64,000 bases of DNA from Nitrososphaerota archaeon (lineage in GTDB: Archaea; Thermoproteota; Nitrososphaeria; Nitrososphaerales; UBA183). A program made the translations under genes and the position numbers. Each line of letters starts with the position of its first letter. The stretch's first letter is position 1. Location of the stretch: positions 68,642 to 132,641 of the forward strand of contig JAFMAA010000003.1 in NCBI GenBank assembly GCA_029785235.1. The letters are read 5' to 3'. Below are positions 52,656 through 60,925 of this stretch, piece after piece. A model generated the notes under the pieces. It ran no database searches, was not told where the DNA came from, and worked only from the letters and a program-made list of their open reading frames with translations.

Positions 52656-53814
52656 AGTCTTCTATGAGGTCATCCACATCCTCTATCCCTACTGAGACCC
52701 TCACAAGCGTATCAGGGATACCTGCCTTCTCCCTATCTTCCGCCGACATCTGAGTGTGGGTCATGTTGTAGGGTTGTGACACCAGCGTCTCTACCCCACC
52801 TAAGCTCGCGGCCAGCGTCGCGACCTTCACATTCTCGGTGAATCTCATGGCGTTCCTCGCGGTCCCCTTGATCTCGAAGCTGAGCATCCCTCCGAACCCC
52901 CGCATCTGCTTCCTTGCGAGCTCATGCTGGGGATGAGTCTTGAGGCCAGGGTAGTGGACCGCTGTCACCTTCTTATGCGAAGACAGAAATTCAGCCAGGG
53001 CCATGGCGTTGGCATTCTGCTGTCTCACCCTGATCGCCATTGTCTTCATCCCGCGTAAGACGAGCCAGGCAGGAAGGGGGTCGAGGGTCCCGCCCAACTG
53101 CCTCCTCATCATCTTAATCTTCCGTATCCTCTCCTCGCTGGCCATCGCCGCCCCCGCTATCAGGTCAGCGTGTCCGTTGAGGTACTTGGTCGCGCTGTGC
53201 AGGACGACATCGGCCCCGAGGTCCAGGGGGTTCTGGTTGACAGGCGACGCGAAAGTGTTGTCCACCATGAGCAGCGTTCCGTTGGCGTGGGCGAGCTTGG
53301 CCACCTTCCCTATGTCGACCAACTTCAGGGTCGGGTTAGTTGGGCTCTCGATGTAGATTATGTGTGTGTTCTGTCGCAATCCGCTCTCCAAGGCAGCAGC
53401 GTCGCCAGTGTCTACGAAGTCCGTACCGAATCCGAGCCCCGGGAGCATGTCATGGAGCAAGCCGAAAGTTCCTCCATAGAGGTCTCGTATAGCCAGGACG
53501 TGCGACCCTCTTTTCAGGAAAGCGAAGACTGCGGTGGATATCGCTGCCATGCCGGACGAGAACGCGGCCCCTGCTCCTGCATGCTCGAAGGCCCCAAGCT
53601 TCTTTTCGAGCCTGACAACCGTAGGGTTGTCCCATCTGGAGTAGGTGTAGCCCTTCTCGCCGGATCCTGCCACTGCAAACGGGACGTCTGCAGCCCTGGT
53701 GAACCCGAAGGTCGAGGTCTCATATATGGGAGCGATCAGCGAGCCGGTCTCCTCGTCGAAGGGCTCTGCCTCATGGACGGACCTCGTCGAGTCACCGGGC
53801 AAGTAAGTGTCCAA
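52630..53814 (-). CDS. Cys/Met metabolism PLP enzyme (cystathionine gamma-lyase/synthase family)
   Basis: The 394-residue fold-type I PLP enzyme has YSRWDNPTVVRLEKKLGAFE, FSSGMAAISTAVFAFLKRGS, YIESPTNPTLKLVDIGKVAK, VDNTFASPVNQNPLDLGADV and the Schiff-base site HSATKYLNGHADLIAG (Lys near 210). The end has LGGVETLVSQPYNMTH. It could be a cystathionine gamma-lyase, gamma-synthase, methionine gamma-lyase or O-acyl-homoserine sulfhydrylase; sequence alone does not decide. It may work with the PLP-rhodanese protein in sulfur amino-acid metabolism. ATG start. Confidence 0.94.
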   Translation of the reverse strand: MDTYLPGDSTRSVHEAEPFDEETGSLIAPIYETSTFGFTRAADVPFAVAGSGEKGYTYSRWDNPTVVRLEKKLGAFEHAGAGAAFSSGMAAISTAVFAFLKRGSHVLAIRDLYGGTFGLLHDMLPGLGFGTDFVDTGDAAALESGLRQNTHIIYIESPTNPTLKLVDIGKVAKLAHANGTLLMVDNTFASPVNQNPLDLGADVVLHSATKYLNGHADLIAGAAMASEERIRKIKMMRRQLGGTLDPLPAWLVLRGMKTMAIRVRQQNANAMALAEFLSSHKKVTAVHYPGLKTHPQHELARKQMRGFGGMLSFEIKGTARNAMRFTENVKVATLAASLGGVETLVSQPYNMTHTQMSAEDREKAGIPDTLVRVSVGIEDVDDLIEDFRRGLSAA

Positions 53815-53873
53815 AAGGCTCTCTAATGGCGCCTAAATACATGGCGGGCGCCGCACCCACTGACTCGGGCAGG

Positions 53874-54359
53874 CTAACGGTTGTAGAAGTATTGCATCTT
53901 GGGCGGCTCTATGTCTTCCTGCCAGAGCAGGGCGATGAGCTCTCCCATATGGTAAAGCTGCTCGGTGAATGACTGGAACAGGGCCTCCTCGACCGAAAGG
54001 TCGAAAGAAGCGCCCGACGAGAGTAGGACCAAGTCCACGCGCCTCCGTAACTCGTCCTCGCCTGCGCCGGCCAAGTACGCTTTTGTCCTCCCTTCCACGT
54101 CTTCGAGATGATTCTTGATCATCTGGATGCTGGTGTACTCCTCAGCCTTCTTTCTCTTGTACTCTCTTGACTTCCCATGGATGACCCAGTTCACAATCCA
54201 GTCCTCGTTGTCTATCATGTGGATCAGTATGTTCCTCATGCTATAGAAGCTGGCCTCGCGGTTCTTGGTCACTTCATCCCACGACAGCGATTCGAGTTTC
54301 TCCAGGAACCGTCTCCTTACCGAGGACGAGTAGCGGCATAGCTCGCTTATGTCGAACAT
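53874..54359 (-). CDS. DinB-like helical-bundle protein
   Basis: The 161-residue protein is a four-helix DinB/YfiT-like domain: RRRFLEKLESLSWDEVTKNR at the start, SMRNILIHMIDNEDWIVNWV with the first metal-type His, and ALFQSFTEQLYHMGELIALL with the second His region. This family often binds a divalent metal and acts as a thiol-dependent transferase or has unknown roles. It is 60 bp upstream of the PLP lyase on the same strand. ATG start. Confidence 0.82.
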   Translation of the reverse strand: MFDISELCRYSSSVRRRFLEKLESLSWDEVTKNREASFYSMRNILIHMIDNEDWIVNWVIHGKSREYKRKKAEEYTSIQMIKNHLEDVEGRTKAYLAGAGEDELRRRVDLVLLSSGASFDLSVEEALFQSFTEQLYHMGELIALLWQEDIEPPKMQYFYNR

Positions 54360-54396
54360 GGCGCAATCAAGCGATTGATGCTATGCGATATATTCC

Positions 54397-54864
54397 CTAA
54401 GACGTCCTGCATTTGTCGCAGAGTCTTTCGCCGTTCTTTAGCGGCTGAACGAAGAATGAGTCTCCGTTGGCGCAGAAGAAGAGAGCCATCCTGTCAGGGT
54501 CTTCGCTCTTTGTCCTGCGATAGTTCTGCGTCCAGTACATCTCTTTTAGAACAATGTCGTTGCTCTTTCTGGCTAGCCCTAGGTCCCAGGCATAGCGGCT
54601 CGCTACCCTGACATCCCCCGCCTCGACTCCCTGCGTCCCTCGGGCGGCCCCGCGCACGTACCCCAAGAAGCGGTCTGTGTCGAGTTCGTTTCCGTACATG
54701 ATTATCCTCGAGACATACCTCCCTGGGCAGACGTGCAGACCGACCGAGCCACCCTCTGCGTATTCGATCGCCGCCTGGCCGCCACAGTGCTGGCACTTCG
54801 CCGTGGTCGCCAGGAGCGAGCGCGCTATCTCAGTCACGTTATCTTGCAGGCGCATCACCGTCAA
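54397..54864 (-). CDS. Uncharacterised protein with two CxxC motifs
   Basis: The 155-residue product has CQHC near residues 24-27, an alpha/beta middle (SVGLHVCPGRYVSRIIMYGN, VASRYAWDLGLARKSNDIVL) and a C-terminal CDKC that closes a zinc site. No family is recognised. Its start lies within the end of the thioredoxin-like gene (26-bp overlap), so the two are translated from one transcript and may act together. Confidence 0.65.
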   Translation of the reverse strand: MTVMRLQDNVTEIARSLLATTAKCQHCGGQAAIEYAEGGSVGLHVCPGRYVSRIIMYGNELDTDRFLGYVRGAARGTQGVEAGDVRVASRYAWDLGLARKSNDIVLKEMYWTQNYRRTKSEDPDRMALFFCANGDSFFVQPLKNGERLCDKCRTS

Positions 54865-55180
54865 AGTAGGGGCTCTTCAGCAGGTTCTCGACCCCACGTT
54901 TGGTAAGTTCCACTCCTTCGGAATAGCCACTCAGGACGTGGCGTAACGTCCCGTCTTCCATCTCCAGGAACACCTGGGGTATCAGATAGTCTTCGGCCCA
55001 GTCACCGTAGCCCCTCACAAGTTCATCCGCTTTCTCCACTTGCTCAGGATTGTCAATGTCGTAGTCGTAGAAGCCAACCCCAAGCTCGGTGGCCTTCGCT
55101 TTCATCGGCTCTACCGTGGTCGGGTGGCAATGCGGGCACCACGCCGCATGCACCACATGAATTGCCTTTATCCCCTTCAA
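54839..55180 (-). CDS. Thioredoxin-fold protein with CPHC motif
   Basis: The 113-residue protein has a thioredoxin/glutaredoxin-type start (HVVHAAWCPHCHPTTVEPMK) with the active-site CPHC near residues 15-18, then FYDYDIDNPEQVEKADELV and the cis-Pro region YLIPQVFLEMEDGTL. It is a likely cytosolic disulfide reductase. It starts with TTG at 55180; a TATA-like GTTTTATAAC (minus strand) is at about 55214-55224. It overlaps the CxxC protein gene. Confidence 0.85.
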   Translation of the reverse strand: MKGIKAIHVVHAAWCPHCHPTTVEPMKAKATELGVGFYDYDIDNPEQVEKADELVRGYGDWAEDYLIPQVFLEMEDGTLRHVLSGYSEGVELTKRGVENLLKSPYFDGDAPAR

Positions 55181-55224
55181 AACGTGTCCCTCCCGTTCGT
55201 CTTGAAGTCAGGGCCAGTTATAAA

Positions 55225-56081
55225 ACTCGCCCCGTCAGCTGGCACCACCAGTCGAAGCACGAATCACCTCATAGGTGATGCTCCGGGGGTGTGACTCACG
55301 CCAGCCTCCGCCCGGAGTCGTGCATCCCAGAGCGGTAGCGAAGGGGCCATCTATCCGTTCAAATCTCCACACAGACAATCTCGCAGGTTTGCCTTTCCTC
55401 TTCTATCCGAGCCGTGAACTCAGCTTCTTCAACACGCTCGTGGTATACCTGATTGGTCCGCGGAGTCAGTTGCCAATGAGTGCGTCTCCCCGCATCCAGC
55501 ATGAGGGCTTCCCGCCCATCAAAGTCCTCGAGCACGGCTACGAACACACGCTTCTTTCAACTGATCGGCCGGGAGGATCGACCTACCATCCTGAAGTGTG
55601 GTTGACGCCACATTCATGGGCCTCTTGTTCGTCCTCTACTCGCACTGACTTGGATTTAGGCCAATCCATGGAAGTTCTCCCCCGCCATTGAGAAGGCCTT
55701 GCGGCTATCTATTCTGTTTGCGTCAAATAGCCAGATGCACCAGTAGTCGTCAAAGAGACCCGCTCAACGTCACAGCTACCAGATCGAGTTCATCAGACGG
55801 AAAGCGACGGCTTCTGCAATCTGCCTCTGAATGCACGTCTCCGAAGGCGTACCTGTGGTGGACATGAGAATGGGGATTGCGATTCAACCTCCAACTCTTA
55901 GCGCTAGTGCCCAAACCTCTCTGTAATCTTGATTCGACTTTGCGTGCGATTCTGACCTCCAGTATCTTCGTGGCAGGATCTGGTTTCTATAGTATCTATG
56001 TGCTCTATCAGAGCATATGTATTCTATTTGCGAGTGATATTTGTAGCTCTCCGTGGCAGCGTGGTATCAAGGAAAAGTGCA
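55225..56081 (+). other. Intergenic stretch of about 850 bp
   Basis: No gene is firmly supported. A minus-strand frame at 55359-55547 (62 residues, starting VFVAVLEDFDGREALMLDAG and ending CEIVCVEI) has protein-like character, but no family or promoter was recognised. Sequence near 55960-56060 is AT-richer than the surroundings and probably carries the MFS gene promoter. Confidence 0.35.
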
Positions 56082-57578
56082 ATGGCTGCCATGGTAAGCG
56101 ACGAGTTCCCGATTTCAAATGATTCCGGCTCCAGGCGTGGAGCTTTCGTAGACACGGGTAGAAGCGCCCTGCTCGACACGATAAACAACGCAAAGACTAG
56201 CGGCTTTCATTTCAGGACTTGGGTCCTATCGGGGTTGGGCTTCTTTACTGACGCTTACGATTTGTTCGTGATAGGTGTCGTCTTGAGCCTGTTGCCTCTT
56301 GCAGGTTGGAGCCCGCTTTCACCCACTAGCACCGCGCTGCTCGGCTCTACTGCCCTCCTTTCTGCTGTTATCGGAGCCTTGACGTTTGGCAGGGCGCTCG
56401 ACTACATGGGGCGAAAAGCTGTTTATGGGTTAGAGCTGATAATCCTTGTCGCCGGTGCCCTAGGAAGCGCGTTCTTGACGCCAGTGAACGGCGTCTACAT
56501 ACTGATGGCTTGGAGGTTTCTCCTTGGGATAGGAATTGGAGGTGATTACGCCACAAGCTCGACTATCATGGCAGAGTACTCCAACACCAAGAGGAGAGGA
56601 ATGCTTGTAGGAATGGTCTTTTCGATGCAGAGCCTCGGACTGCTCGCAGGGCCGCTCGTCACGTTGGGGCTTCTTTTCAGCGGAGTCAGTCCTGCTCTTG
56701 CCTGGAAGCTTCTGTTCGCCTTTGGAGCCATTCCAGCAGCTGCTGTAATCTACGGTAGGAGAAAGATGCCGGAGCCTCCGAAATTCACGATTGGGGTCAA
56801 GGGTAACTTGGACAAGGCGTCGTCTGATCTTTCGAAGTACACCGACTTGGACATAGGCGCCAATGGAAACGGTGGACGAACGAAGACAGTCGTGAAAGCG
56901 GAATGGTATAAACTGTTCACTGACAAGAGGCTCCTACTCCTCGTAATCGGGACTGCGGGAAGTTGGTTCCTGATGGACTGGGCGCTGTATGGCAACTCGA
57001 TAATGTCTAGCTCGATGCTTTCTTTCCTAATCCCGTCAAGCATCAAAGGAATCCATAGGATAATTCTCTCGACCGAGTACTCCGCGCTAATCTTTGGTGT
57101 TGCCGCTCTGCCTGGTTACTGGTTGGCGACCTTCGTCACGGACAGGGTTGGAAGGAAGCCTATACAACTCGCAGGATTCGCAATGATGGCTCTCACGTTC
57201 GGAGTGCTCGGCATATTTCGCCAGCTGACCACTGCAGCATACGTGGTGGACTTCCTTCTCATATACGGGTTGAGTTACTTCTTCATAGAGTTCGGTCCGA
57301 ATGTCACGACGTTCATCTATCCGCCAGAGGTATTCCCAGTGTCAGTCAGAGGTTTTGGAAGCGGCACTGCAGCAGCAGGAGGAAAGACAGGGGCATTTAT
57401 TGGAACAGTTGCAAATGTCTTCATAGTCGCCTCCTTAGGGCTCGGGCCGCTCTTCATCGTGCTGGCACTCCTCTCAACAGTCGGTCTCTTTCTGACACTG
57501 TTTGCTCTCCCCGAACCAAAGCGCAGAGATATTGAAGTGGTCTCTGGCGAGGAGCGATTCCTGGTCAAGGCGGAGTGA
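56082..57578 (+). CDS. MFS transporter, phosphate:H+ symporter-like (PHS family)
   Basis: The product of about 498 residues (ATG 56082; further in-frame starts exist at 55998 and 56091) has twelve predicted helices split by a central cytosolic loop at about 255-300. GFFTDAYDLFVIGVVLSLL near helix 1, GRALDYMGRKAVYGLELI, FLLGIGIGGDYATSSTIMAE, SWFLMDWALYGNSIMSSS and IEFGPNVTTFIYPPEVFPVS match the PHS (TC 2.A.1.9) pattern of phosphate transporters. Related sugar or organic-acid carriers are possible. Base composition looks slightly more AT-rich than its neighbours. Confidence 0.85.
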   Translation: MAAMVSDEFPISNDSGSRRGAFVDTGRSALLDTINNAKTSGFHFRTWVLSGLGFFTDAYDLFVIGVVLSLLPLAGWSPLSPTSTALLGSTALLSAVIGALTFGRALDYMGRKAVYGLELIILVAGALGSAFLTPVNGVYILMAWRFLLGIGIGGDYATSSTIMAEYSNTKRRGMLVGMVFSMQSLGLLAGPLVTLGLLFSGVSPALAWKLLFAFGAIPAAAVIYGRRKMPEPPKFTIGVKGNLDKASSDLSKYTDLDIGANGNGGRTKTVVKAEWYKLFTDKRLLLLVIGTAGSWFLMDWALYGNSIMSSSMLSFLIPSSIKGIHRIILSTEYSALIFGVAALPGYWLATFVTDRVGRKPIQLAGFAMMALTFGVLGIFRQLTTAAYVVDFLLIYGLSYFFIEFGPNVTTFIYPPEVFPVSVRGFGSGTAAAGGKTGAFIGTVANVFIVASLGLGPLFIVLALLSTVGLFLTLFALPEPKRRDIEVVSGEERFLVKAE

Positions 57579-57988
57579 CGCCGGCCCCGTTGCTCTCCTG
57601 CTCCAAACAATATGTCGGAGCAGAGTGGTCGGCGTCCCTAGAAAGAATGCGGTTGGCTGTAGAAGGCTAAGATTCGCGCGGGAAGAAGAGCGGTGGTTAA
57701 TCAGAAAGGCATCATCTTTGTGCACCAGCGATGTTGTGTCCATAAAATGCGGATGGTTGTTTGAGACTCCTGAAATGATAGAATGGACCTACTGCTAGGT
57801 ACTCCCAGCGACTCTGGATTGGTAGGTCTCGCCATGAGCGAGGATCCAGCAAGCGGCTTCATCATTTCTACAGGTTGGATGAGAATTGCGGCGACAAGTC
57901 TCTTTAACACGATTCCCAGGGACATCAGCTTCAGATTAGACGAAAGGTCGCTCTTCCGTCGCTGAAAGACTAACCCGCAGTAAGAAGG
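57579..57988 (+). other. Intergenic stretch of about 410 bp
   Basis: Between the MFS transporter and the initiator tRNA. Short frames on both strands (57474-57743 minus, 57783-57965 plus) show no motif. Confidence 0.4.
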
Positions 57989-58105
57989 TAGCGAGGGGAG
58001 GATTTGAACGCACGGTCGGGTTTTTCCCCGATCTCCGCTCTGCGGGTTATGAGCCCGCCGGGATGATCCTTACCCCCACGGGGGGTCTGGCTTCCCCACC
58101 TCGCT
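57989..58105 (-). tRNA. Initiator tRNA-Met (CAT) with two non-canonical introns
   Basis: The minus strand gives acceptor AGCGAGG pairing with CCTCGCT (A1:U72 pair), anticodon arm GCGGG-CTCATAA-CCCGC with three terminal G:C pairs, and T-loop TTCAAAT closed by CCTCC. A1:U72 and the GGG/CCC anticodon stem mark an archaeal initiator tRNA. Two insertions interrupt it. An 18-nt segment in the D-loop contains CCCCC-CGT-GGGGG. A 23-nt segment inside the 5' T-stem contains TCGGG-GAAAAA-CCCGA. Removing them restores a normal cloverleaf. CCA is not encoded. A TATA box lies 26 bp upstream. Confidence 0.9.
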
Positions 58106-58130
58106 TCGATGGGCTCGGATGAGTTGGCTC

Positions 58131-58140
58131 TTATATGCTT
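58131..58140 (-). promoter_or_regulatory. TATA box of the initiator tRNA gene
   Basis: On the minus strand AAGCATATAA ends 26 bp before the tRNA 5' end at 58105, the expected archaeal TATA position. Confidence 0.65.
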
Positions 58141-58163
58141 CGGGGGTCTCCCATCCTAGCCAT

Positions 58164-58298
58164 CTAGGACCTTTGACGCTCCTGACGTCGTCGCCCAGGA
58201 ATCTGCATGCATGCAGCCCGCTGGTATCTGCAACAGGTGCAGCTCGAGCAGCTTTCGTAGTCTTTGTGTCTGCAGATCTTGCAGACGCAGGAAGCCAT
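58164..58298 (-). CDS. 44-residue cysteine-rich protein
   Basis: The ATG at 58298 opens a 44-codon gene with eight cysteines in the first 30 residues (CVCKIC at 4-9, then CSSCTCC at 17-23 and Cys30), followed by an Arg/Gln-rich tail. The Cys spacing suggests a metal-binding knuckle rather than chance. It follows the HD-domain gene by 21 bp on the same strand and could be the last gene of the Trm56-TFE-HD operon. No family name is known to me. Confidence 0.5.
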   Translation of the reverse strand: MASCVCKICRHKDYESCSSCTCCRYQRAACMQIPGRRRQERQRS

Positions 58299-58319
58299 GG
58301 TTATGTCGCTTGGTCGTCG

Positions 58320-58862
58320 TTATTTCACATTATCGAAGACGACTTTTTCAGGGTCTTCCTCCAGCTCTTCTCGGAGCCTCTCCCTAAGGCCCAGGAGGCG
58401 CCCCACGTCATGCTTCTTGACCGTGAACCTGCGCACCTCCTCTTCGAACGGCCGAACCTTGTCTCCGTCGACCATCTTATCTGCGAAGCAGACTATCCTT
58501 TCTTCCAGAGTCCGGGGTATGTAATCCAAATCTGGCAACCCGAGCGACTTCGCCTCTTCGGGAGAGATCCCAGCACCTACATGCTTCTGGATTATCTCAG
58601 CGACCTTCTTCCCGGCCCCCTCCCTCTCTGCGATCCCTGCACCTTCCACGCCATGTCTGACAGTCTGGACTCTGGACCTCCCTATGTCGTGGAGCATGGC
58701 CGCGACACCCACCGCTTTGTCGTCTATCTCGTATCCGTGTCTCCCGAACTCTTCTGCCAGCGCCAACGCGACCTTGGTCACAGTCCTGCAGTGTGAGACG
58801 ATCCTTTCGTCGCTGCCATACTTTCGATGGAGCGCCTCTGCCTCCCCTTGAGAACCGATCAC
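58320..58862 (-). CDS. HD-domain phosphohydrolase-like protein
   Basis: The 180-residue protein contains the HD signature: SDERIVSHCRTVTKVALALA (first His), AAMLHDIGRSRVQTVRHGVE (HD pair), and IIQKHVGAGISPEEAKSLGL (further His). It resembles the archaeal TIGR00295-type HD family. It is probably a metal-dependent phosphohydrolase of nucleotides, substrate unknown. Its ATG overlaps the TFE stop (4 bp), so they are co-transcribed. Confidence 0.9.
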   Translation of the reverse strand: MIGSQGEAEALHRKYGSDERIVSHCRTVTKVALALAEEFGRHGYEIDDKAVGVAAMLHDIGRSRVQTVRHGVEGAGIAEREGAGKKVAEIIQKHVGAGISPEEAKSLGLPDLDYIPRTLEERIVCFADKMVDGDKVRPFEEEVRRFTVKKHDVGRLLGLRERLREELEEDPEKVVFDNVK

Positions 58863-59368
58863 TTAGCGAGTTCCTCTTCCAGTTGCTTGATCTTCCAATT
58901 CAGGGCGTCCTTCAGCTCTGCATTGTCAAGGCGGTTCAGGGACTTGCCGCAGACTGGGCACTTGAAGAAGTTCTCCATCGCGTCCTCGAATGTCCTAGTC
59001 AGGCATGTGGGGGTTCCGCAGTGGTAGAACTCGTGCATCTCTTCATATTCGAGGCGCTGCCTTAGCCTGTTCAGGACCTTCTTGCGCTGCGTCTGGATGA
59101 ACCCATCCGTCTGGTCTCGCTGGGCCTTCCACCTGTAGACGAACCAGCCTCTCTTGGGGTCCCTGACCCTAACTCCGGTTATGAGGCTCCGACCAAACAG
59201 ATCGTAGAGGGCCTTCCTGACTGTCTTTATCTTGAGTCCCGTGGCGGAGGCAATCTCTTCGTCAGTAGCATTCTCATTGTTTAGAAGCGCCCTTGCTACC
59301 CTGACATAGTCAGGTCCGCCTATGAGTCCGGCGACCTTCACAAACGTGTCTTCGTATTCAATCTTCAA
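58859..59368 (-). CDS. tfe: Transcription initiation factor E, alpha subunit
   Basis: The 169-residue TFE has an N-terminal winged helix at about 8-80 (NNENATDEEIASATGLKIKT, VRKALYDLFGRSLITGVRVR), a coiled linker (TQRKKVLNRLRQRLEYEEMH) and a C-terminal zinc ribbon with Cys117, Cys122, Cys137 and Cys140. The first Cys pair is spaced CX4C (CGTPTC) instead of CX2C. TFE stabilises the open RNA-polymerase promoter complex. It overlaps the Trm56 gene upstream (4 bp) and the HD gene downstream (4 bp). Confidence 0.94.
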   Translation of the reverse strand: MKIEYEDTFVKVAGLIGGPDYVRVARALLNNENATDEEIASATGLKIKTVRKALYDLFGRSLITGVRVRDPKRGWFVYRWKAQRDQTDGFIQTQRKKVLNRLRQRLEYEEMHEFYHCGTPTCLTRTFEDAMENFFKCPVCGKSLNRLDNAELKDALNWKIKQLEEELAK

Positions 59369-59889
59369 TTTTCTACAACTCTCTTGCCCCGGACCGAAGG
59401 CAAGATTCTAAGCCTACTTTGGCTGAACGTCCTCTTAAGCTCTTCTCCGCCCTGGACCTCGTGGAGCATGATGGCAAGGGCTGCCACCTCCGAGTGAGGC
59501 TGAGAGGTGACCGCGACGTTGAAGTCCGCTTCATGATAGATCTTTCCAGGAACCTTCGGCCCTCCTACGACGATAAGGCCCTTCTCTAGGTTGCGAAGGT
59601 CTTGAATCACATCCTGGATAGGCACACCGTACATGGTAAGGTGGATTACACTCCTTCCTTCCTTCTTTGCCTCTCTTACCACCCCCCTCCACGGCGCGCC
59701 TAGCACGGCGCGGAAGTCCCCGCCCCAGGTCTTGTTCACCTCTTCGAGCGTAGCTGTGACGTCATTCTCGGCGTCTTCGAGATAGATGCACTCGGCCCCC
59801 AACGCCCTGGAGACCAGGCAGAGGTGTGTGAGCGTCCTTTCGTCCCTCACGTATCTCTGCCCCAGCCTAAGCACCTTGATGCTCTTCAC
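59365..59889 (-). CDS. trm56: tRNA (cytidine-56-2'-O)-methyltransferase
   Basis: The 174-residue SPOUT-class enzyme has the Trm56 N-terminus VLRLGQRYVRDERTLTHLCL, then EVNKTWGGDF, VIHLTMYGVPIQDVIQDLRN and the knot region IVVGGPKVPGKIYHEADFNV, SQPHSEVAALAIML. It methylates the ribose of C56 in the tRNA T-loop, an archaea-specific modification. It starts with GTG at 59889 and leads the Trm56-TFE-HD operon. Confidence 0.93.
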   Translation of the reverse strand: MKSIKVLRLGQRYVRDERTLTHLCLVSRALGAECIYLEDAENDVTATLEEVNKTWGGDFRAVLGAPWRGVVREAKKEGRSVIHLTMYGVPIQDVIQDLRNLEKGLIVVGGPKVPGKIYHEADFNVAVTSQPHSEVAALAIMLHEVQGGEELKRTFSQSRLRILPSVRGKRVVEN

Positions 59890-59987
59890 CCTGCCTCCTC
59901 TCGTCCTCCCTCTTCAGCCCCGGTAGATGAACAGTGACATCGGGCCATGGCGCAGCTTTATCGCCCTCAAGTTGGCGCCTCTCGGCG

Positions 59988-60455
59988 ATGGACACTCTAC
60001 CGGACCGCAGGCTAGTTGCCCTGATGGTAGACTACCTGTTCGGGAAAGGCGTGAGCAGGGCTCTTCCGAGAGGCGTCTACAAGCTCATTCGGTCCAGGAG
60101 ATCCGGACGGGTGAAGCAGATCAATCTCGACGGGAAGCTCTTCGCCGTCGTAAAACCGAACGGGGCCATCGCCCTCTCCATCTTTGGAGCCCAAACCCTT
60201 TCCCGGAGCCCCAGGTTCAAGGACAACTGCGTACAGGTGTCCGACGACGTTGCCCAGTTTGTACGAGGCGGGAGGTCTGTTTTCTGCAAGTTTGTCACTT
60301 GGTCGGGGAAGAAAATCTATCCAAAGAGCGAGGTGGCAGTAGTGGACGGGAGGTGGAAAATTCTGGGTGTGGGGATGGCCGTGCTCAATGGGGCGCACAT
60401 GAAACAATTTAAGTCTGGGACCGCAGTGAAGGTCAGATCAGGCATAGCGGCATGA
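59988..60455 (+). CDS. PUA-domain RNA-binding protein
   Basis: From ATG 59988 the 155-residue product begins MDTLPDRRLVALMVDYLFGK. A C-terminal PUA domain at about 75-150 shows CVQVSDDVAQFVRGGRSVFC, SEVAVVDGRWKILGVGMAVL and FKSGTAVKVRSG. PUA proteins of this type (related to Tgt/archaeosine or MCTS1-like factors) bind tRNA or the ribosome. It overlaps the NAC gene by ATGA. The frame is open upstream to 59934, but that segment is not conserved-looking. Confidence 0.88.
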   Translation: MDTLPDRRLVALMVDYLFGKGVSRALPRGVYKLIRSRRSGRVKQINLDGKLFAVVKPNGAIALSIFGAQTLSRSPRFKDNCVQVSDDVAQFVRGGRSVFCKFVTWSGKKIYPKSEVAVVDGRWKILGVGMAVLNGAHMKQFKSGTAVKVRSGIAA

Positions 60456-60784
60456 AAATGGACAACAGGAACGCGAGAAGGATGATGGACCGCCTTGGGA
60501 TAAACATGAAGGAGGTCCCCAACGTCCAGGAGGTCGTGATTAAGACGCCCGAAATAGAGATGCACATCACCAACGCGTCAGTCTCAGAAGTCAACGCCCA
60601 GGGGCAGAGGATGTTCCAAGTCGTGGGAGAAGTCGAGGAGGTGGAAGTGGAGAGGAAGACATTCAGCGAAGAGGACATCCTCCTTGTGCGGCAACAGACC
60701 GGGGCACCCCGGGAGAAAGTTGTGGCGGCCCTCGAACAGTCTGACGGCGAGGTTGCCCGGGCAATCCTGAAGCTCACATCCTGA
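60452..60784 (+). CDS. nac: Nascent polypeptide-associated complex protein
   Basis: The 110-residue archaeal NAC has the NAC domain at about 15-65 (VPNVQEVVIKTPEIEMHITN, GQRMFQVVGEVEEVEVE) and a C-terminal UBA domain at about 70-109 (FSEEDILLVRQQTGAPREKV, VAALEQSDGEVARAILKLTS). It forms homodimers that bind nascent chains at the ribosome exit. It is translationally coupled to the PUA gene upstream. Confidence 0.96.
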   Translation: MKMDNRNARRMMDRLGINMKEVPNVQEVVIKTPEIEMHITNASVSEVNAQGQRMFQVVGEVEEVEVERKTFSEEDILLVRQQTGAPREKVVAALEQSDGEVARAILKLTS

Positions 60785-60925
60785 CCAAACCGATGAGTTC
60801 GACTGCTGCCGGAGGCCTAAAGATCTTCTCCGGGGGGCTCGTCCCATGGCTGTTCCTTCCATTGGGCGCAGTTTCAGCGCGGCACTTCGCGAGAAAGAGC
60901 AACCATTGGAGGGCCAATTAGGCGG

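Noticed and set aside
55275..55691. 138-codon plus-strand frame
   Set aside because: No protein-like features; a shorter antisense frame (55359-55547) looks more plausible but is also unsupported.
58119..58796. 225-codon plus-strand frame
   Set aside because: Antisense to the HD-domain gene and the Cys-rich gene, and covers the tRNA promoter.
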